A DNA stretch of 40,843 nucleotides, from the NCBI GenBank assembly GCA_021806865.1, contig JAKAPU010000006.1:1-40843 (forward strand), given 5' to 3'. The first letter of the stretch is position 1; every line of letters starts with the position of its first letter. The stretch comes from an archaeon. GTDB taxonomy: Archaea; Thermoproteota; Nitrososphaeria; Nitrososphaerales; CADDZS01. The notes under the pieces were generated by a model. The model did no database searches, was not told the DNA's origin, and was given only the letters and a program-made list of their open reading frames with translations. Below, piece by piece: positions 24,608-32,933 of this stretch. The translations under genes and the position numbers were made by a program.

Positions 24608-26032
24608 TTGAGTCGCGAAACACATTACAGAGAAAAGGCGCTTGAGTCACTACTTTCACAGCCCAAAGTTGGATTCTCGCTGGATGAGCTCGACGGACTG
24701 ACCGATTTTCTCCGGTCTAAGGGTTGCGCTCTTCTCATAAAAGGATACGCGGGGGCGGGCAAGACGACTCTGGCGGCTGAGCTTCTGTATCACTTCGGAA
24801 AGAACGGAAAAGGGGCGTATGTCTCTTCTAGAGTGTCTGAGACGAAGATTCAAACGCAACTGCCTCTGTTTAAGGAAATCAAGCGTAATCAGGACTTCGC
24901 AGATGTTAGGTTAGGCAACGCCTCAACCATAATAGAGGAGGTTTTGGAATATCTCGCTCAGAAGAATACTTCTCTCATCGTCCTGGATACATGGGACGGT
25001 CTTGCAAAAGAAATGGACGAAAGAGAGAGACTGAAAGCCGAGAAGACATTGATTGCGCTAGCAGATGGATCCGATTCGCGTATCGTGTTTGTAAGCGAAG
25101 AGCCCGGAAAGACGACAATGGACTACCTCGTAGATGGGATAGTAGAGCTTGTTAGGTCGGAGGAGTATGGTCGCATATTCAGGGAACTGGAAATCCAAAA
25201 GCTCCGGGGCACTTCGGTTAGGCAGCACAAGTACCTGTATACACTAGCAGGAGGGAGGTTTTCCCACATTCCTCCTTATGCGGAGCCTGATCTTTCGAGG
25301 GCCAGAAAGTTCGACCCTGTGCCGGACCTGGATGGAAGCAGACGCTACTCTTTTGGAAGCAAGACGCTTGACAGCATCTTTGGTGGACTTAGGAAGGGAG
25401 GTACATTCACGTTGCAGTACACCAAAGAAGTCAGATACAGCGCAATTCGCATGATACACCTGCCGCCGATAATAAACTTCCTTAACATGGGAAGAAGCGT
25501 GCTACTCATCCCGCTCCTTGGAGCTAGCGTCGAAGAAATTACATCTCTCATAAGACCGCTCGTCAGCGAAGAAGCCTTCCGCGAAAGGTTCAGAATCGCT
25601 ACGATGGAGACAAAGCAGGGAGAAGTCATCCATCCACCATTGTTTGCGATAGGACACGGGCCGGTGAGCGAAGAACATGCGAAGGTGACAAGAATCGTAG
25701 AGGAGCTTAAATCGAAATCAGTAGACAGAAACGTTCTTGTTGTGGATTGTTTGAGTTTCCTTGAGAATTTGTTCGCTTCAGACATGGAGGGCCTTGTCGA
25801 AACCATGGCGGACAGAGTGATCAAGAGTCAGAGGTTTGGCGACAGCGCCTTGCTGATCCTCCAATCTGATTCCGCGATAAGTTCGAGGATACTTTCCATG
25901 AGCGAGAGCTACGCGAGCATGTTCGTCAGGGACAATGCGGTTGTGCTGTTCGGCGAAAAACCGAACACCGAGGCTTACGCGATTTACCATGACGAGAATC
26001 CTTTGCTGCCAAATCTTGTTCAGATTGTGTAG
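24608..26032 (+). CDS. KaiC/GvpD-like two-domain P-loop ATPase, paralogue of 14148-15596 product (module B)
   Basis: A 474-residue protein from a TTG start. N-terminal domain: Walker A GYAGAGKTT (about residue 44), AYVSSRVSE, Walker B LIVLDTWD, SEEPGKTTMDYLVDGIVELV and 'IQKLRGTSVRQHKYLYTLAGGRF'. C-terminal KaiC-like domain begins RYSFGSKTLDSIFGGLRKGG, with no second GKT, as in module A. 'LAKEMDERERLKAEKTLIAL' corresponds to 'IAKELDKVERMKTEKTLVAM' of the paralogue. GvpD and related archaeal KaiC-family ATPases act as regulators. Here the N-terminal domain can bind and hydrolyse ATP while the second probably senses or docks. Confidence 0.8.
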   Translation: MSRETHYREKALESLLSQPKVGFSLDELDGLTDFLRSKGCALLIKGYAGAGKTTLAAELLYHFGKNGKGAYVSSRVSETKIQTQLPLFKEIKRNQDFADVRLGNASTIIEEVLEYLAQKNTSLIVLDTWDGLAKEMDERERLKAEKTLIALADGSDSRIVFVSEEPGKTTMDYLVDGIVELVRSEEYGRIFRELEIQKLRGTSVRQHKYLYTLAGGRFSHIPPYAEPDLSRARKFDPVPDLDGSRRYSFGSKTLDSIFGGLRKGGTFTLQYTKEVRYSAIRMIHLPPIINFLNMGRSVLLIPLLGASVEEITSLIRPLVSEEAFRERFRIATMETKQGEVIHPPLFAIGHGPVSEEHAKVTRIVEELKSKSVDRNVLVVDCLSFLENLFASDMEGLVETMADRVIKSQRFGDSALLILQSDSAISSRILSMSESYASMFVRDNAVVLFGEKPNTEAYAIYHDENPLLPNLVQIV

Positions 26033-26203
26033 TGTGGGACACATTTTGGATTTATCTGAGCAATGTCCCTCCAAGGTGTCTTAAGAAAAGTCAGAGAGTA
26101 CAAGGTTTTCTCACTTCTAAACGGCCTCACCGGGACATTTACTGCTATCAGCAGTGATCAGAACTATAATCAAAATTTCTATCATCGAAGTAAATACGGA
26201 CTT

Positions 26204-26365
26204 TCAATCACCGGCGTATGTGAACTCCTTTGCCTCCTTTCTGCTACGATACGCTGTCTTTGAGGAATAATTGCACCTTGCGCAAACCCCAGAAACCATT
26301 CGCCCACCGCACTTCGGGCACTTTCGATCCATCTTACTCTCAATCTTTGGCTTGCTTTTCTTCAA
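26204..26365 (-). CDS. small zinc-ribbon protein
   Basis: About 53 residues from TTG 26365 (or 42 from ATG 26332). The C-terminal part reads KCPKCGGRMVSGVCARCNYS, a classic C-x2-C-x9-C-x2-C ribbon, followed by a Lys/Arg-rich tail. The N-terminal half is basic (LKKSKPKIESK). Convergent with the module B ATPase, whose stop is 171 bases away. The ribbon pattern is sound; the start and function are unsettled. Confidence 0.6.
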   Translation of the reverse strand: MKKSKPKIESKMDRKCPKCGGRMVSGVCARCNYSSKTAYRSRKEAKEFTYAGD

Positions 26366-26554
26366 ATCTCTAGACGCACCCCTGAATTCATTTCGATACC
26401 ATGATTTTCTGGCAGTCCTAAAAGTTTAATCTCCGCAAGGCATCTGACAACCCTCTTATGATGACTTATCGCGCGCTCACATTTCAAAGCGCTCGACCAC
26501 CAATTTCACGGAGCAACAGATTAATAGCATTCACGCATCGCAGATTAGATCGGT

Positions 26555-27013
26555 TTGAAAGTCTCAGGGAAGTATCAGGGAATTAGGCGCATTTTGGTCG
26601 CTGTTGACGGTTCGGAGAATGCTGATAGGGCCGTAAAAGTTGCCTCTCGCATAGCAAAAGACAACAACGCCGATCTGACTGTGCTACACGTAATATTGCT
26701 TCCTCCTGCGGTATACTCTGGTGACGTTGCAATCGATATTGGCAAGATTGAATCAGAAGCAAGAGTCGGAGCGGAGAAGATTGTTTCAACCGCATCATCG
26801 CTTGCTGAAGAGGAGGAAGTCAAGCCGAAGACAGCTGTTGTCCAACGTATGGACTCTGCAGCGAGGGGGATCACGGAATACGCCAATGAAAACGCAATCG
26901 ATCTAATTGTGGTCGGAACAAGAGGTTTGGGAGGATTCAAGAGGCTCGTTCTTGGAAGTGTTGCAAGTGGCGTGGTCCACCATGCTCACTGTTCTGTCCT
27001 GATTGTCAGATAG
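26555..27013 (+). CDS. universal stress protein (UspA family)
   Basis: A 152-residue single-domain UspA protein from a TTG start. N-terminal strand RRILVAVDGSENADRAVKVA, and the C-terminal ATP-binding pattern G-x2-G-x9-G-S in 'GTRGLGGFKRLVLGSVASGVVHHAHCSVLIV'. The family binds ATP or AMP and supports survival under stress in the cytoplasm. Length is standard. A single gene with no operon partner; an A/T element (AGATTAATAG, about 26518) may be its TATA box. Confidence 0.9.
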   Translation: MKVSGKYQGIRRILVAVDGSENADRAVKVASRIAKDNNADLTVLHVILLPPAVYSGDVAIDIGKIESEARVGAEKIVSTASSLAEEEEVKPKTAVVQRMDSAARGITEYANENAIDLIVVGTRGLGGFKRLVLGSVASGVVHHAHCSVLIVR

Positions 27014-27180
27014 TTTTTTGGGGCTTGCTCCATAACCAGCATCTCATAAGTACAATGTTCTGAAGCCTAAGCGTCACTTGGTTAGGAACGTGAATTCTCA
27101 GTGCTTGTTTCCCACTGCAGATTTCTTTCTCTTCTTCACTTTTTTGCCTATTCATCGACAGAGATTCGGTGCCAAATGAT

Positions 27181-27417
27181 ATGAGTAACAACATATACTG
27201 GAACTGGATTCGTCCGGCGCCAACTGGAAACTGCCGTTCTCGCAAAACGCCCTTCCCGATTTACTTCAATCCCGTTCAGGACTATAATCAACAGGGAGGG
27301 GCCATGAATCCAAGCTTCACAACCAATTCGCAAACTTGGGGAACGTGTGGTGACAGCGTGTCATATACTGACGGAACATTTCCAACGGTGACAATTTCTT
27401 ACAACACACCTTCATAG
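27181..27417 (+). CDS. hypothetical small protein
   Basis: An ORF of about 78 residues (ATG 27181, or GTG 27169) rich in Asn, Thr, Tyr, Trp and Pro (NNIYWNWIRPAPTGN, SYTDGTFPTVTISYNTPS), a composition like archaeal extracellular proteins. No signal peptide or family is evident; it may be a fragment of a secreted protein. The next ORF starts 14 bases later. Confidence 0.35.
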   Translation: MSNNIYWNWIRPAPTGNCRSRKTPFPIYFNPVQDYNQQGGAMNPSFTTNSQTWGTCGDSVSYTDGTFPTVTISYNTPS

Positions 27418-27430
27418 AGCAGCAACTTAT

Positions 27431-27877
27431 GTGCCCTGTTTAAGGTGGTTGTTGGATCAATTGCAAAGTAAAAGAAGACTTTCTGTCGTCTACGCAGTGA
27501 TGCTGGCGATCGGTCTAGTTCTTGGCATTTTAATCGGCCATTTTGTGTCATTCAATTTCTTATTGCCGAATACTGTGGAAGTAAGTGGTAAAGTGTCTGC
27601 GCCTCCGCCTGCCATTGGGTACAGCAATGAAACTATCACGTTTTCAGCCGCAACGACATATTGTCAGCAATACGCTCCTTTGGGTTCGCCACCATGCTTT
27701 AGAAGCGCAGACGTCAATGCGCAGAATTCTTACTCTATCATTCTTTCAAACAATCAAGAGTACTACGTTACGGTTAGCTATTCACTAGGAAACCTTAGTG
27801 ATGGATCTTGCCGAGCTGGAGTGTTGAATCTGGACTCCTTCTTTCGTAGTTCAACTTTCGACGTGCATTGTTCTTGA
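27431..27877 (+). CDS. membrane-anchored extracellular protein, unknown
   Basis: A 148-residue protein with a GTG start (a TTG at 27461 also fits). One N-terminal helix, SVVYAVMLAIGLVLGILIGH, follows a basic KRR stretch, so the rest, about 110 residues, should lie outside the cell. That part has four spaced Cys and a VEVSGKVSAPPP start like a carboxypeptidase-regulatory-like strand. The N-terminal helix resembles that of the short ORF at 30038. No family name can be given. Confidence 0.55.
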   Translation: MPCLRWLLDQLQSKRRLSVVYAVMLAIGLVLGILIGHFVSFNFLLPNTVEVSGKVSAPPPAIGYSNETITFSAATTYCQQYAPLGSPPCFRSADVNAQNSYSIILSNNQEYYVTVSYSLGNLSDGSCRAGVLNLDSFFRSSTFDVHCS

Positions 27878-27990
27878 AATTCGGGTTATTGTTTCAATCG
27901 CGCCAAGGGAAGACTGTGGATCTAACGTGACCGATTCTTATGCAATTCTTGGTATTCGCTTAATTCTTTAAGCAAATCCTATCGGGCCCG

Positions 27991-28359
27991 TTATACCCAA
28001 ACTCTCTTCACTTCGGTGTAGTGTGGGTCGTCTGTTACGCAAGACAGGTTGAATCTCTTTGCTGTTGCCATTATCAGAGAGTCCGCCATCGGGATCCTTA
28101 GCCGATGACTAATCTCTGCCCCATTCTCAGCGATTTCAGAGTTTACGTCTATAATTTCAAAGTCTCGGGCGATGGCACCGGCACGTAGCCTGGCCACGAT
28201 CTTGTCATCATTTGCAAGAGTTTGTTTGTAGATTTCGTACACTGTTATCGATGAGGCATATGCTACCTTGGCTTTGTCGAAAAGAGCCTTCAGTTTGCCT
28301 GTCGTCTCATCATTCTTGGACGTGAAGACTGCCCAAAAGTAGCGCGTCTCGAAGAGCAT
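27991..28359 (-). CDS. PIN-domain toxin (VapC-like)
   Basis: A 122-residue PIN-domain RNase. Acidic catalytic positions include Glu in VYEIYKQT, Asp in IPMADSLIMATAKR and Asp in CVTDDPHY; the first Asp, usual near residue 5, is replaced by Glu/Thr (MLFETRYFW), so activity may be reduced or altered. The family cleaves tRNA or mRNA. Its ATG overlaps the antitoxin stop by one base (TGATG), the classical toxin-antitoxin coupling. Confidence 0.8.
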   Translation of the reverse strand: MLFETRYFWAVFTSKNDETTGKLKALFDKAKVAYASSITVYEIYKQTLANDDKIVARLRAGAIARDFEIIDVNSEIAENGAEISHRLRIPMADSLIMATAKRFNLSCVTDDPHYTEVKRVWV

Positions 28360-28580
28360 CAGTCTTCTTCTCTCATTCTGTCGAGTTGTCTGAAAGCTTC
28401 TTCTTTTGTCAGTTTGGATGTTCCTGCTAGGTCAAACAGAGAGGGGACCTTTGTGAAGATTATCTTGTGATCCTCCACTTCCACCTTTAACCGCGAGCCC
28501 TCCTCGATTCCTAGCTTTTTCCTGACATCGGTTGGTATCGTGGTCTGACCGCGTCTTGTCACCACAACCTCTTTGGTCAT
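28359..28580 (-). CDS. AbrB/SpoVT-type antitoxin (VapB-like)
   Basis: A 73-residue protein with the swapped-hairpin DNA-binding domain: VVVTRRGQTTIPTDVRKKLGIEEGSRLKVEVEDHKIIFTK. The C-terminal 25 residues (SLFDLAGTSKLTKEEAFRQLDRM) are the toxin-binding tail. It should neutralise the PIN toxin and repress its own promoter through the inverted repeat at 28602-28617, which covers the likely TATA region. Confidence 0.85.
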   Translation of the reverse strand: MTKEVVVTRRGQTTIPTDVRKKLGIEEGSRLKVEVEDHKIIFTKVPSLFDLAGTSKLTKEEAFRQLDRMREED

Positions 28581-28601
28581 ATAGGAAGTGTCTGGCTTTC
28601 T

Positions 28602-28617
28602 GAATATTAATATATTC
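28602..28617 (-). promoter_or_regulatory. TATA/operator of toxin-antitoxin pair
   Basis: GAATAT (28602-28607) and ATATTC (28612-28617) form an inverted repeat around TAAT, centred 29 bases ahead of the antitoxin ATG at 28580, where the TATA box is expected. Autorepression by VapB is inferred. Confidence 0.5.
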
Positions 28618-29422
28618 CTACGAATATGTTATTCCTGCTAATCTTTTTGTCCTACTTCACGTCCGAGTTTACTCATTGCTTTTACTAGGATAGAATGAAG
28701 CAGTAGTAACCTACTTGCATTCCCAGAATTTGATTCAACTTCTCCCGCGTGAAGGCAGGGAGATTGTAACTGCCGATCGGCAGAGCGAGGTTACACTCTG
28801 GCATAGGAACAGGTAGTTATAGGAATTTACTTGTGAAAGTTACTTTTTCTGTTTGCATGCTTGGGCTCGCTTGCAAAACTCTTCCACTTCGCTCTCTCTG
28901 TTCGGGCAATGAGTACAATTCGTACTGTCAGAGCGGTGACGTCTGTACCGACGAGTATAACAACCTCAGCTATCAGACACATTCGGCATATTGCTCTTCA
29001 TCGTTTAATTACTGCACAGAAACTTCGTCTGTCTAAGAACTCTCTCTTCAGTTGGCCAAACTTAGGGGTGGAACAATAGGTTCCCCCCCAAAAGCTTTGT
29101 CTCTCTTGCCTTTTAATTCTAGGAGAACTTGAAAGCTACTAAACCAGACTTTGCAATTCCAATCCAGAAACAATCATTCCCAGACATGGGAGAATTAGGA
29201 ATGCTCAAGGCGCGCCTACAACGACTAGAATAACTCCTATTATACCAGAAACACTTGATGGGAGTATTTTCGGAGGCTTGTTGCGTTGATCGAACATAAA
29301 TCAAACTGGTTGAGGAGATGGCCTCAGCGAACGATTCCAAGTCCAGCTAATGCAACAGAGCCTTCATTCTCACTAGTGGTAAACATATTCGCGATTTAAT
29401 AGATGACAGAAAGTATGCTTAC
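28618..29422. other. long gap without a firm gene
   Basis: Contains a GTG ORF at 28833-29036 (67 codons, Cys-, Tyr- and Ser-rich ending) that could be a small secreted peptide but lacks support, and short frames near 28700-28800. No RNA gene recognised. Confidence 0.3.
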
Positions 29423-29614
29423 GTGCGGTGGGTAAACAAAATTGCGTTTGATACGCCGTCTGTCTTCTTGGCACTAGTGATCGTGATTGGCGTGCCAGTC
29501 GTGATTCTGATAGCTCTGGACAGATTGGGCATGTTCAGTATATTCGGAAGCAAGCCGCCTAGAAAGATAGAGGACGAGCAACGGAAGCTCAAAGCTCAAC
29601 AGACTGAACCCTAA
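29423..29614 (+). CDS. small single-pass membrane protein
   Basis: A 63-residue protein from a GTG start with one helix (SVFLALVIVIGVPVVILIAL) and a basic and acidic cytoplasmic tail (KPPRKIEDEQRKLKAQQ). No family recognised. Strong amphipathic design supports a real gene. No operon partner seen. Confidence 0.5.
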   Translation: MRWVNKIAFDTPSVFLALVIVIGVPVVILIALDRLGMFSIFGSKPPRKIEDEQRKLKAQQTEP

Positions 29615-29768
29615 AATCAAAAGTATTGGGAGTATAAGGTGATTCTCCTGGTGGCTCCTCCGACTGTGTAACACGATCCAAGGTCGTGCCTCAAGAAATA
29701 TCTCTGTTCTACACAGTAGAGTTAAGTCTCTACATGCTTCTTTTACAGGTGAAGAGAGTAATGCTGTC

Positions 29769-29936
29769 TTGAGGGCAAGTCTGCACAGTGTTCTTGCTGC
29801 GGCGCTTGCTTGCAGTTCAGGCTTTCTCGTCTATCTTTGGTATCAATCGGGGCTGTACTGCGGAGTGGCTCCGATTTCCTTGCAGTTTCCGACGCCAAAC
29901 AATTATACTTTCACTTTCGAGTTCTCAGTTAGATAG
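29769..29936 (+). CDS. possible short membrane peptide
   Basis: A 55-residue TTG ORF: a hydrophobic start (SVLAAALACSSGFLVYLWYQ) followed by an extracellular-type ending (PTPNNYTFTFEFSVR). Overlaps another open frame, and no ribosome-binding site decides between them. Kept as a candidate only. Confidence 0.3.
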   Translation: MRASLHSVLAAALACSSGFLVYLWYQSGLYCGVAPISLQFPTPNNYTFTFEFSVR

Positions 29937-29979
29937 GCGATTACTATTAGCTATGAAGGAGTTAATCCCTGTTGATTCC

Positions 29980-31091
29980 TTAGTCGGTAAATCGTCTTAA
30001 CATTGAACACGCACTTGGAATCAGGTGACCGTCGACCGTGCAGAAAGGCAGACGTGTAAGCGTGGTTGTCATCGTTGCAATGCTGCTTTTGGGAATCCTG
30101 ATCGGCGTAAGTTCTTTCTCGGTGATCTCGACCATCTGCCTCGTGGAACCCCTTGCTCCAATAGATTTTGCATTGCTCATCCTAACATAACCGAAGCCTT
30201 CAAGCTTATGCAAATGGTTCTCCAAGCTTCCCTTTCCGAGTCCTGTGAGCGTCCTGAGTTCGACAGAGCTCAATCGTCGTGACAATGCAAGTAACACCAG
30301 GATCAGGATTCTAGTAGATGATTTGAACGTCGAGTCACTAAGCTGCTCGTTTAATGATCGAATGGTCTCATCCGTAACGATCTTATCAAATTCTCGTTTG
30401 TTGATTTCCTCGTCGTCGCTCAAGCCCAGTACGCTCCTCCTCAAATTCTGGAATGGGTCTAGTACGCGCATAGATTCCGGAGAGGATCCAAGCGACAATC
30501 GTAGATCCCCAAAGGAGCGCGTAGGATACATGGCTCGTGGTAATGGACAACAGGGAGATGGAAGCAATGCTACACAACGAGAGTGAGGCGATTGCGACAA
30601 TAGCCTCCCGGGAATCTTCTTTGAAAAAGAGAGTCTTAGTGCATAATACAGATAGACCGCCAATCCAAGGTATATCAAAAGGAGAACCAGCGAAACTCGG
30701 CCCCTTGCAAGCGCGATCGTCATAATCACGACTGCATTGATCGCAATCCACAGAGGTACGAGGAAGCGATATCCAAGGAGCCTAGACCAAGCCCGGTCGC
30801 CTTCGGGGTGAGTAATCTCGGCCGAGTTTCGGACTCGTTTGAATGCCCAAAGAATGGCAATTAGAGCGCAGCCGCTCGCGGTCATGTTCATGGGTATAGT
30901 ACTTGCGACGCCGATTGATGCCAGTGAATCGATAATAGGCGTTCCAAAGATCGAAAGGAACATTGAAAGTGAGAGTGCAAGAAACAGTATTCCCAAGCTC
31001 GGCGGAGCAAATATTCATTCAGGAGAATAGCTCGTTTGACGGCGCGCCTCACTTCATCGCGAGTGACATCGGCCCCTCCTTTATCCATCAT
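29980..31091 (-). pseudogene. multi-helix membrane protein with C-terminal winged helix, three frameshifts
   Basis: Starts at ATG 31091 (MMDKGGADVTRDEVRRAVKR) with a TATA-like ATTTTATAAC near 31133-31141. The frame changes near 31010, 30620 and 30445; joined together, it holds about six helices (GILFLALSLSMFLSIFG, LVPLWIAINAVVIMTIAL, SLVLLLIYLGLAVYLYYA, IVAIASLSLCSIASISLLSI and more) and then a winged helix: STRILILVLLALSRRLSSVE, 'LTGLGKGSLENHLHKLEGFGYV', MVEITEKE. It is an archaeal membrane-bound transcription regulator type. The end after EITEKE is doubtful because a plus-strand membrane-like ORF occupies the same bases. It may be an error-ridden gene or a pseudogene. Divergent from the ABC operon and probably related to its control. 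Confidence 0.6.
30038..30190 (+). CDS. possible truncated membrane protein N-terminus
   Basis: GTG ORF of 50 codons beginning VQKGRRVSVVVIVAMLLLGI, like the N-terminus of the protein at 27431, but lying opposite the 3' end of the winged-helix gene. It may mark a recombination junction near 30110. Confidence 0.25.
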   Translation: MQKGRRVSVVVIVAMLLLGILIGVSSFSVISTICLVEPLAPIDFALLILT

Positions 31092-31152
31092 TTCGGCTCT
31101 GGCATCTACATTCTTGGTCTTACTGTTTCCAAGTTATAAAATGTGGTGATAC

Positions 31153-31167
31153 GTACAAAATTTGTAC
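31153..31167. promoter_or_regulatory. perfect palindrome GTACAAAATTTGTAC, probable operator
   Basis: A 7-1-7 perfect palindrome located between the divergent promoters: 13 bases ahead of the ABC operon TATA element (31180-31185) and 12 bases from the likely minus-strand TATA element of the winged-helix gene (31133-31141). Typical place for a dimeric regulator to bind. Confidence 0.65.
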
Positions 31168-31179
31168 CTTTCGGATTCC

Positions 31180-31186
31180 ATTTAAG
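31180..31186 (+). promoter_or_regulatory. TATA element of ABC operon
   Basis: ATTTAAG, 23 bases ahead of the ATG at 31206, the spacing for a leaderless archaeal transcript. Confidence 0.5.
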
Positions 31187-31205
31187 GCCACTTTTCGATA
31201 GCAAT

Positions 31206-31268
31206 ATGAAAAAGACTGTTTCAATTAGTGAAGCAGAAAGATTGACTAATGAGCAAGATTTAGCGTGA
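31206..31268 (+). CDS. 20-codon leader ORF of ABC operon
   Basis: Begins MKKTVSISEAERL and stops at TGA 31266-31268, which overlaps the GTG start of the ATP-binding gene in the form GTGA. The TATA element is at leaderless distance. The ORF may hand ribosomes to the weak GTG start, which has no ribosome-binding site of its own. No homology known; a regulatory leader is an inference. Confidence 0.5.
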   Translation: MKKTVSISEAERLTNEQDLA

Positions 31269-32182
31269 TCGATACTGAGAATCTGACAAAAAAGTTCGGC
31301 AACATGACAGCCGTTGATTCGGTCACGTTGCATGTGGACGAAGGAGAGGTATTTGGATTCTTAGGACCTAATGGCGCGGGAAAGACAACCACTGTCAGAA
31401 TGTTGGCGTGCCTAATCTCCAAGAGTTCTGGCAATGCAACGATAGGAGATTACGAAATTGCGAATAGAGGAGACCAGCCAAAGATAAGGAAGATGATCGG
31501 ACTCCTCACGGAAAACGTTGGGCTCTACGAAGAGTTGAGTGCCTATGACAACCTAGATTTCTACGGTCGCTTCTACAAACTTGGAGAGCAGAAAAGGAAG
31601 GAGAGGATCGAATATCTCCTCAAGATGCTCGAGCTGTGGGAGAAGAAAGATGTGGCGGCTGGAACCTTCTCAAAAGGAATGAAGCAGAAGTTAGCCATCG
31701 CGCGTGCTCTAATTCATGATCCACAAGTACTTTTCTTGGATGAACCGACCGCAAACCTCGATCCAGCAGCATCGAAGATGGTCAGGGATTTCATTCTTGA
31801 GCTAAGGAAAGAGAAGAGGACAATCTTCCTAAACACACATCTTCTAGATGAAGCAGAGAGGATCTGCGATCGAGTTGCGATATTGAAGACGAAGCTGATA
31901 ACGACGGGTAGCCCGCAGGAATTAAGGCATTCACTCTCAGGCAGAAAGATCAAGGTTCAGCTTCAGCACTCTGAAGACACAATAGTTAACGCAGTAAAGA
32001 AGATGGGCTATGAGATTGCCGAGGTCACTCCAAATAGCATTCTAATCAATGTGAATGATCCTGAAAAAGAAAATCCTGCTATCTTGCGCTCTATTCAAAA
32101 TGCTGGCGGAAACGTAGTATTCGTAAGTGAAGTCGGCTCTAGCCTAGAGGACGTATACTTGAAGCTCGTTAGGGGAGAGTAG
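31265..32182 (+). CDS. ABC transporter ATP-binding protein (ABC-2 exporter type)
   Basis: A 305-residue ATPase from a GTG start. Walker A GPNGAGKTTT, Q-loop region IGLLTENVGLYEELSAYDNL, signature FSKGMKQKLAIARALI, Walker B VLFLDEPTANLDP, and switch His in LNTHLLDEAERI. The C-terminal 90 residues form the usual DrrA/CcmA-type extension. It powers export by the membrane partner encoded six bases downstream. The exported substrate, drug, lipid or polysaccharide, cannot be told. Translation is coupled to the leader ORF. Confidence 0.95.
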   Translation: MIDTENLTKKFGNMTAVDSVTLHVDEGEVFGFLGPNGAGKTTTVRMLACLISKSSGNATIGDYEIANRGDQPKIRKMIGLLTENVGLYEELSAYDNLDFYGRFYKLGEQKRKERIEYLLKMLELWEKKDVAAGTFSKGMKQKLAIARALIHDPQVLFLDEPTANLDPAASKMVRDFILELRKEKRTIFLNTHLLDEAERICDRVAILKTKLITTGSPQELRHSLSGRKIKVQLQHSEDTIVNAVKKMGYEIAEVTPNSILINVNDPEKENPAILRSIQNAGGNVVFVSEVGSSLEDVYLKLVRGE

Positions 32183-32188
32183 AACGAT

Positions 32189-32926
32189 ATGGATTTGCAG
32201 AATGCTTGGACAGTTGCGCTAAAGGACTTTAAGATCTACATGAAAAAAAGCAACGTCATATACGCCACGGTTGCGCTCCCGCTCATCATCGGAGTTGTTT
32301 TTCCACTCATCCTGAATTATGCTTTGCACAAAGCGAATCGCCCGATGGTCGCAGCAGCGGCCCCGGCTTTTATGGACGCGTTTTCGATATGGTTCATTAT
32401 CGGGGCGGTGGTAATTCCGACTGCTATTGCTTCTTACAGTCTGGTGGGAGAGAAGATACAGAAGAGCTTGGAGCCGATGCTCGCAACTCCCATGACGGAC
32501 GGAGATATTTTGCTGGGCAAGACAATATCCGCTTTGCTAATCCCTGTAGCTGCTCTCTACGTCGGTTCAATAATTTTCATGGCTCTCATGGATTACTTCA
32601 CACGCGGCGTGCTGGGCCATTTCTACTATCCTAACTGGCATATAGGCGCTATTCTTCTTGCAGCCCCTCTCGCGGCTTTGCTCAGCGTGGAGGTAAATGT
32701 CATCATCTCCTCCAGGCTAACCGATGTGCGAAGCGCACAACAACTAGGATCGTTGCTCATGCTACCGTTCATAGGACTATTCCTTGCTTCCGAGCTCAAT
32801 TTCTTTGCGCTCAATAACAATAATCTAGTCATTCTTGCAGGAGCTCTTGCAGTGATAGATGTCGCCATGTTTTTCGTTTCGAAAGCTACCTTCCAAAGAG
32901 AAGAGATCCTGACGAGATGGAGGTGA
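32189..32926 (+). CDS. ABC-2 type transporter permease
   Basis: A 245-residue membrane protein with six predicted helices, typical of ABC-2 permeases (first helix VIYATVALPLIIGVVFPLIL, then WFIIGAVVIPTAIASYSLVG and the conserved EKIQKSLEPMLATPMTDGDILLGKTI loop, characteristic of this family). A ribosome-binding GGGGAGAG lies ahead of the ATG. It forms the channel for the exporter with the ATPase upstream, probably as a homodimer. Confidence 0.9.
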   Translation: MDLQNAWTVALKDFKIYMKKSNVIYATVALPLIIGVVFPLILNYALHKANRPMVAAAAPAFMDAFSIWFIIGAVVIPTAIASYSLVGEKIQKSLEPMLATPMTDGDILLGKTISALLIPVAALYVGSIIFMALMDYFTRGVLGHFYYPNWHIGAILLAAPLAALLSVEVNVIISSRLTDVRSAQQLGSLLMLPFIGLFLASELNFFALNNNNLVILAGALAVIDVAMFFVSKATFQREEILTRWR

Positions 32927-32933
32927 AGGATTC

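Noticed and set aside
28700..28830. Possible IS200/IS605 right-end hairpin (CCCGCGTGAAGGCAGGGAG)
   Set aside because: No TnpA or TnpB sequence is nearby and the hairpin is weak, so an element end cannot be supported.
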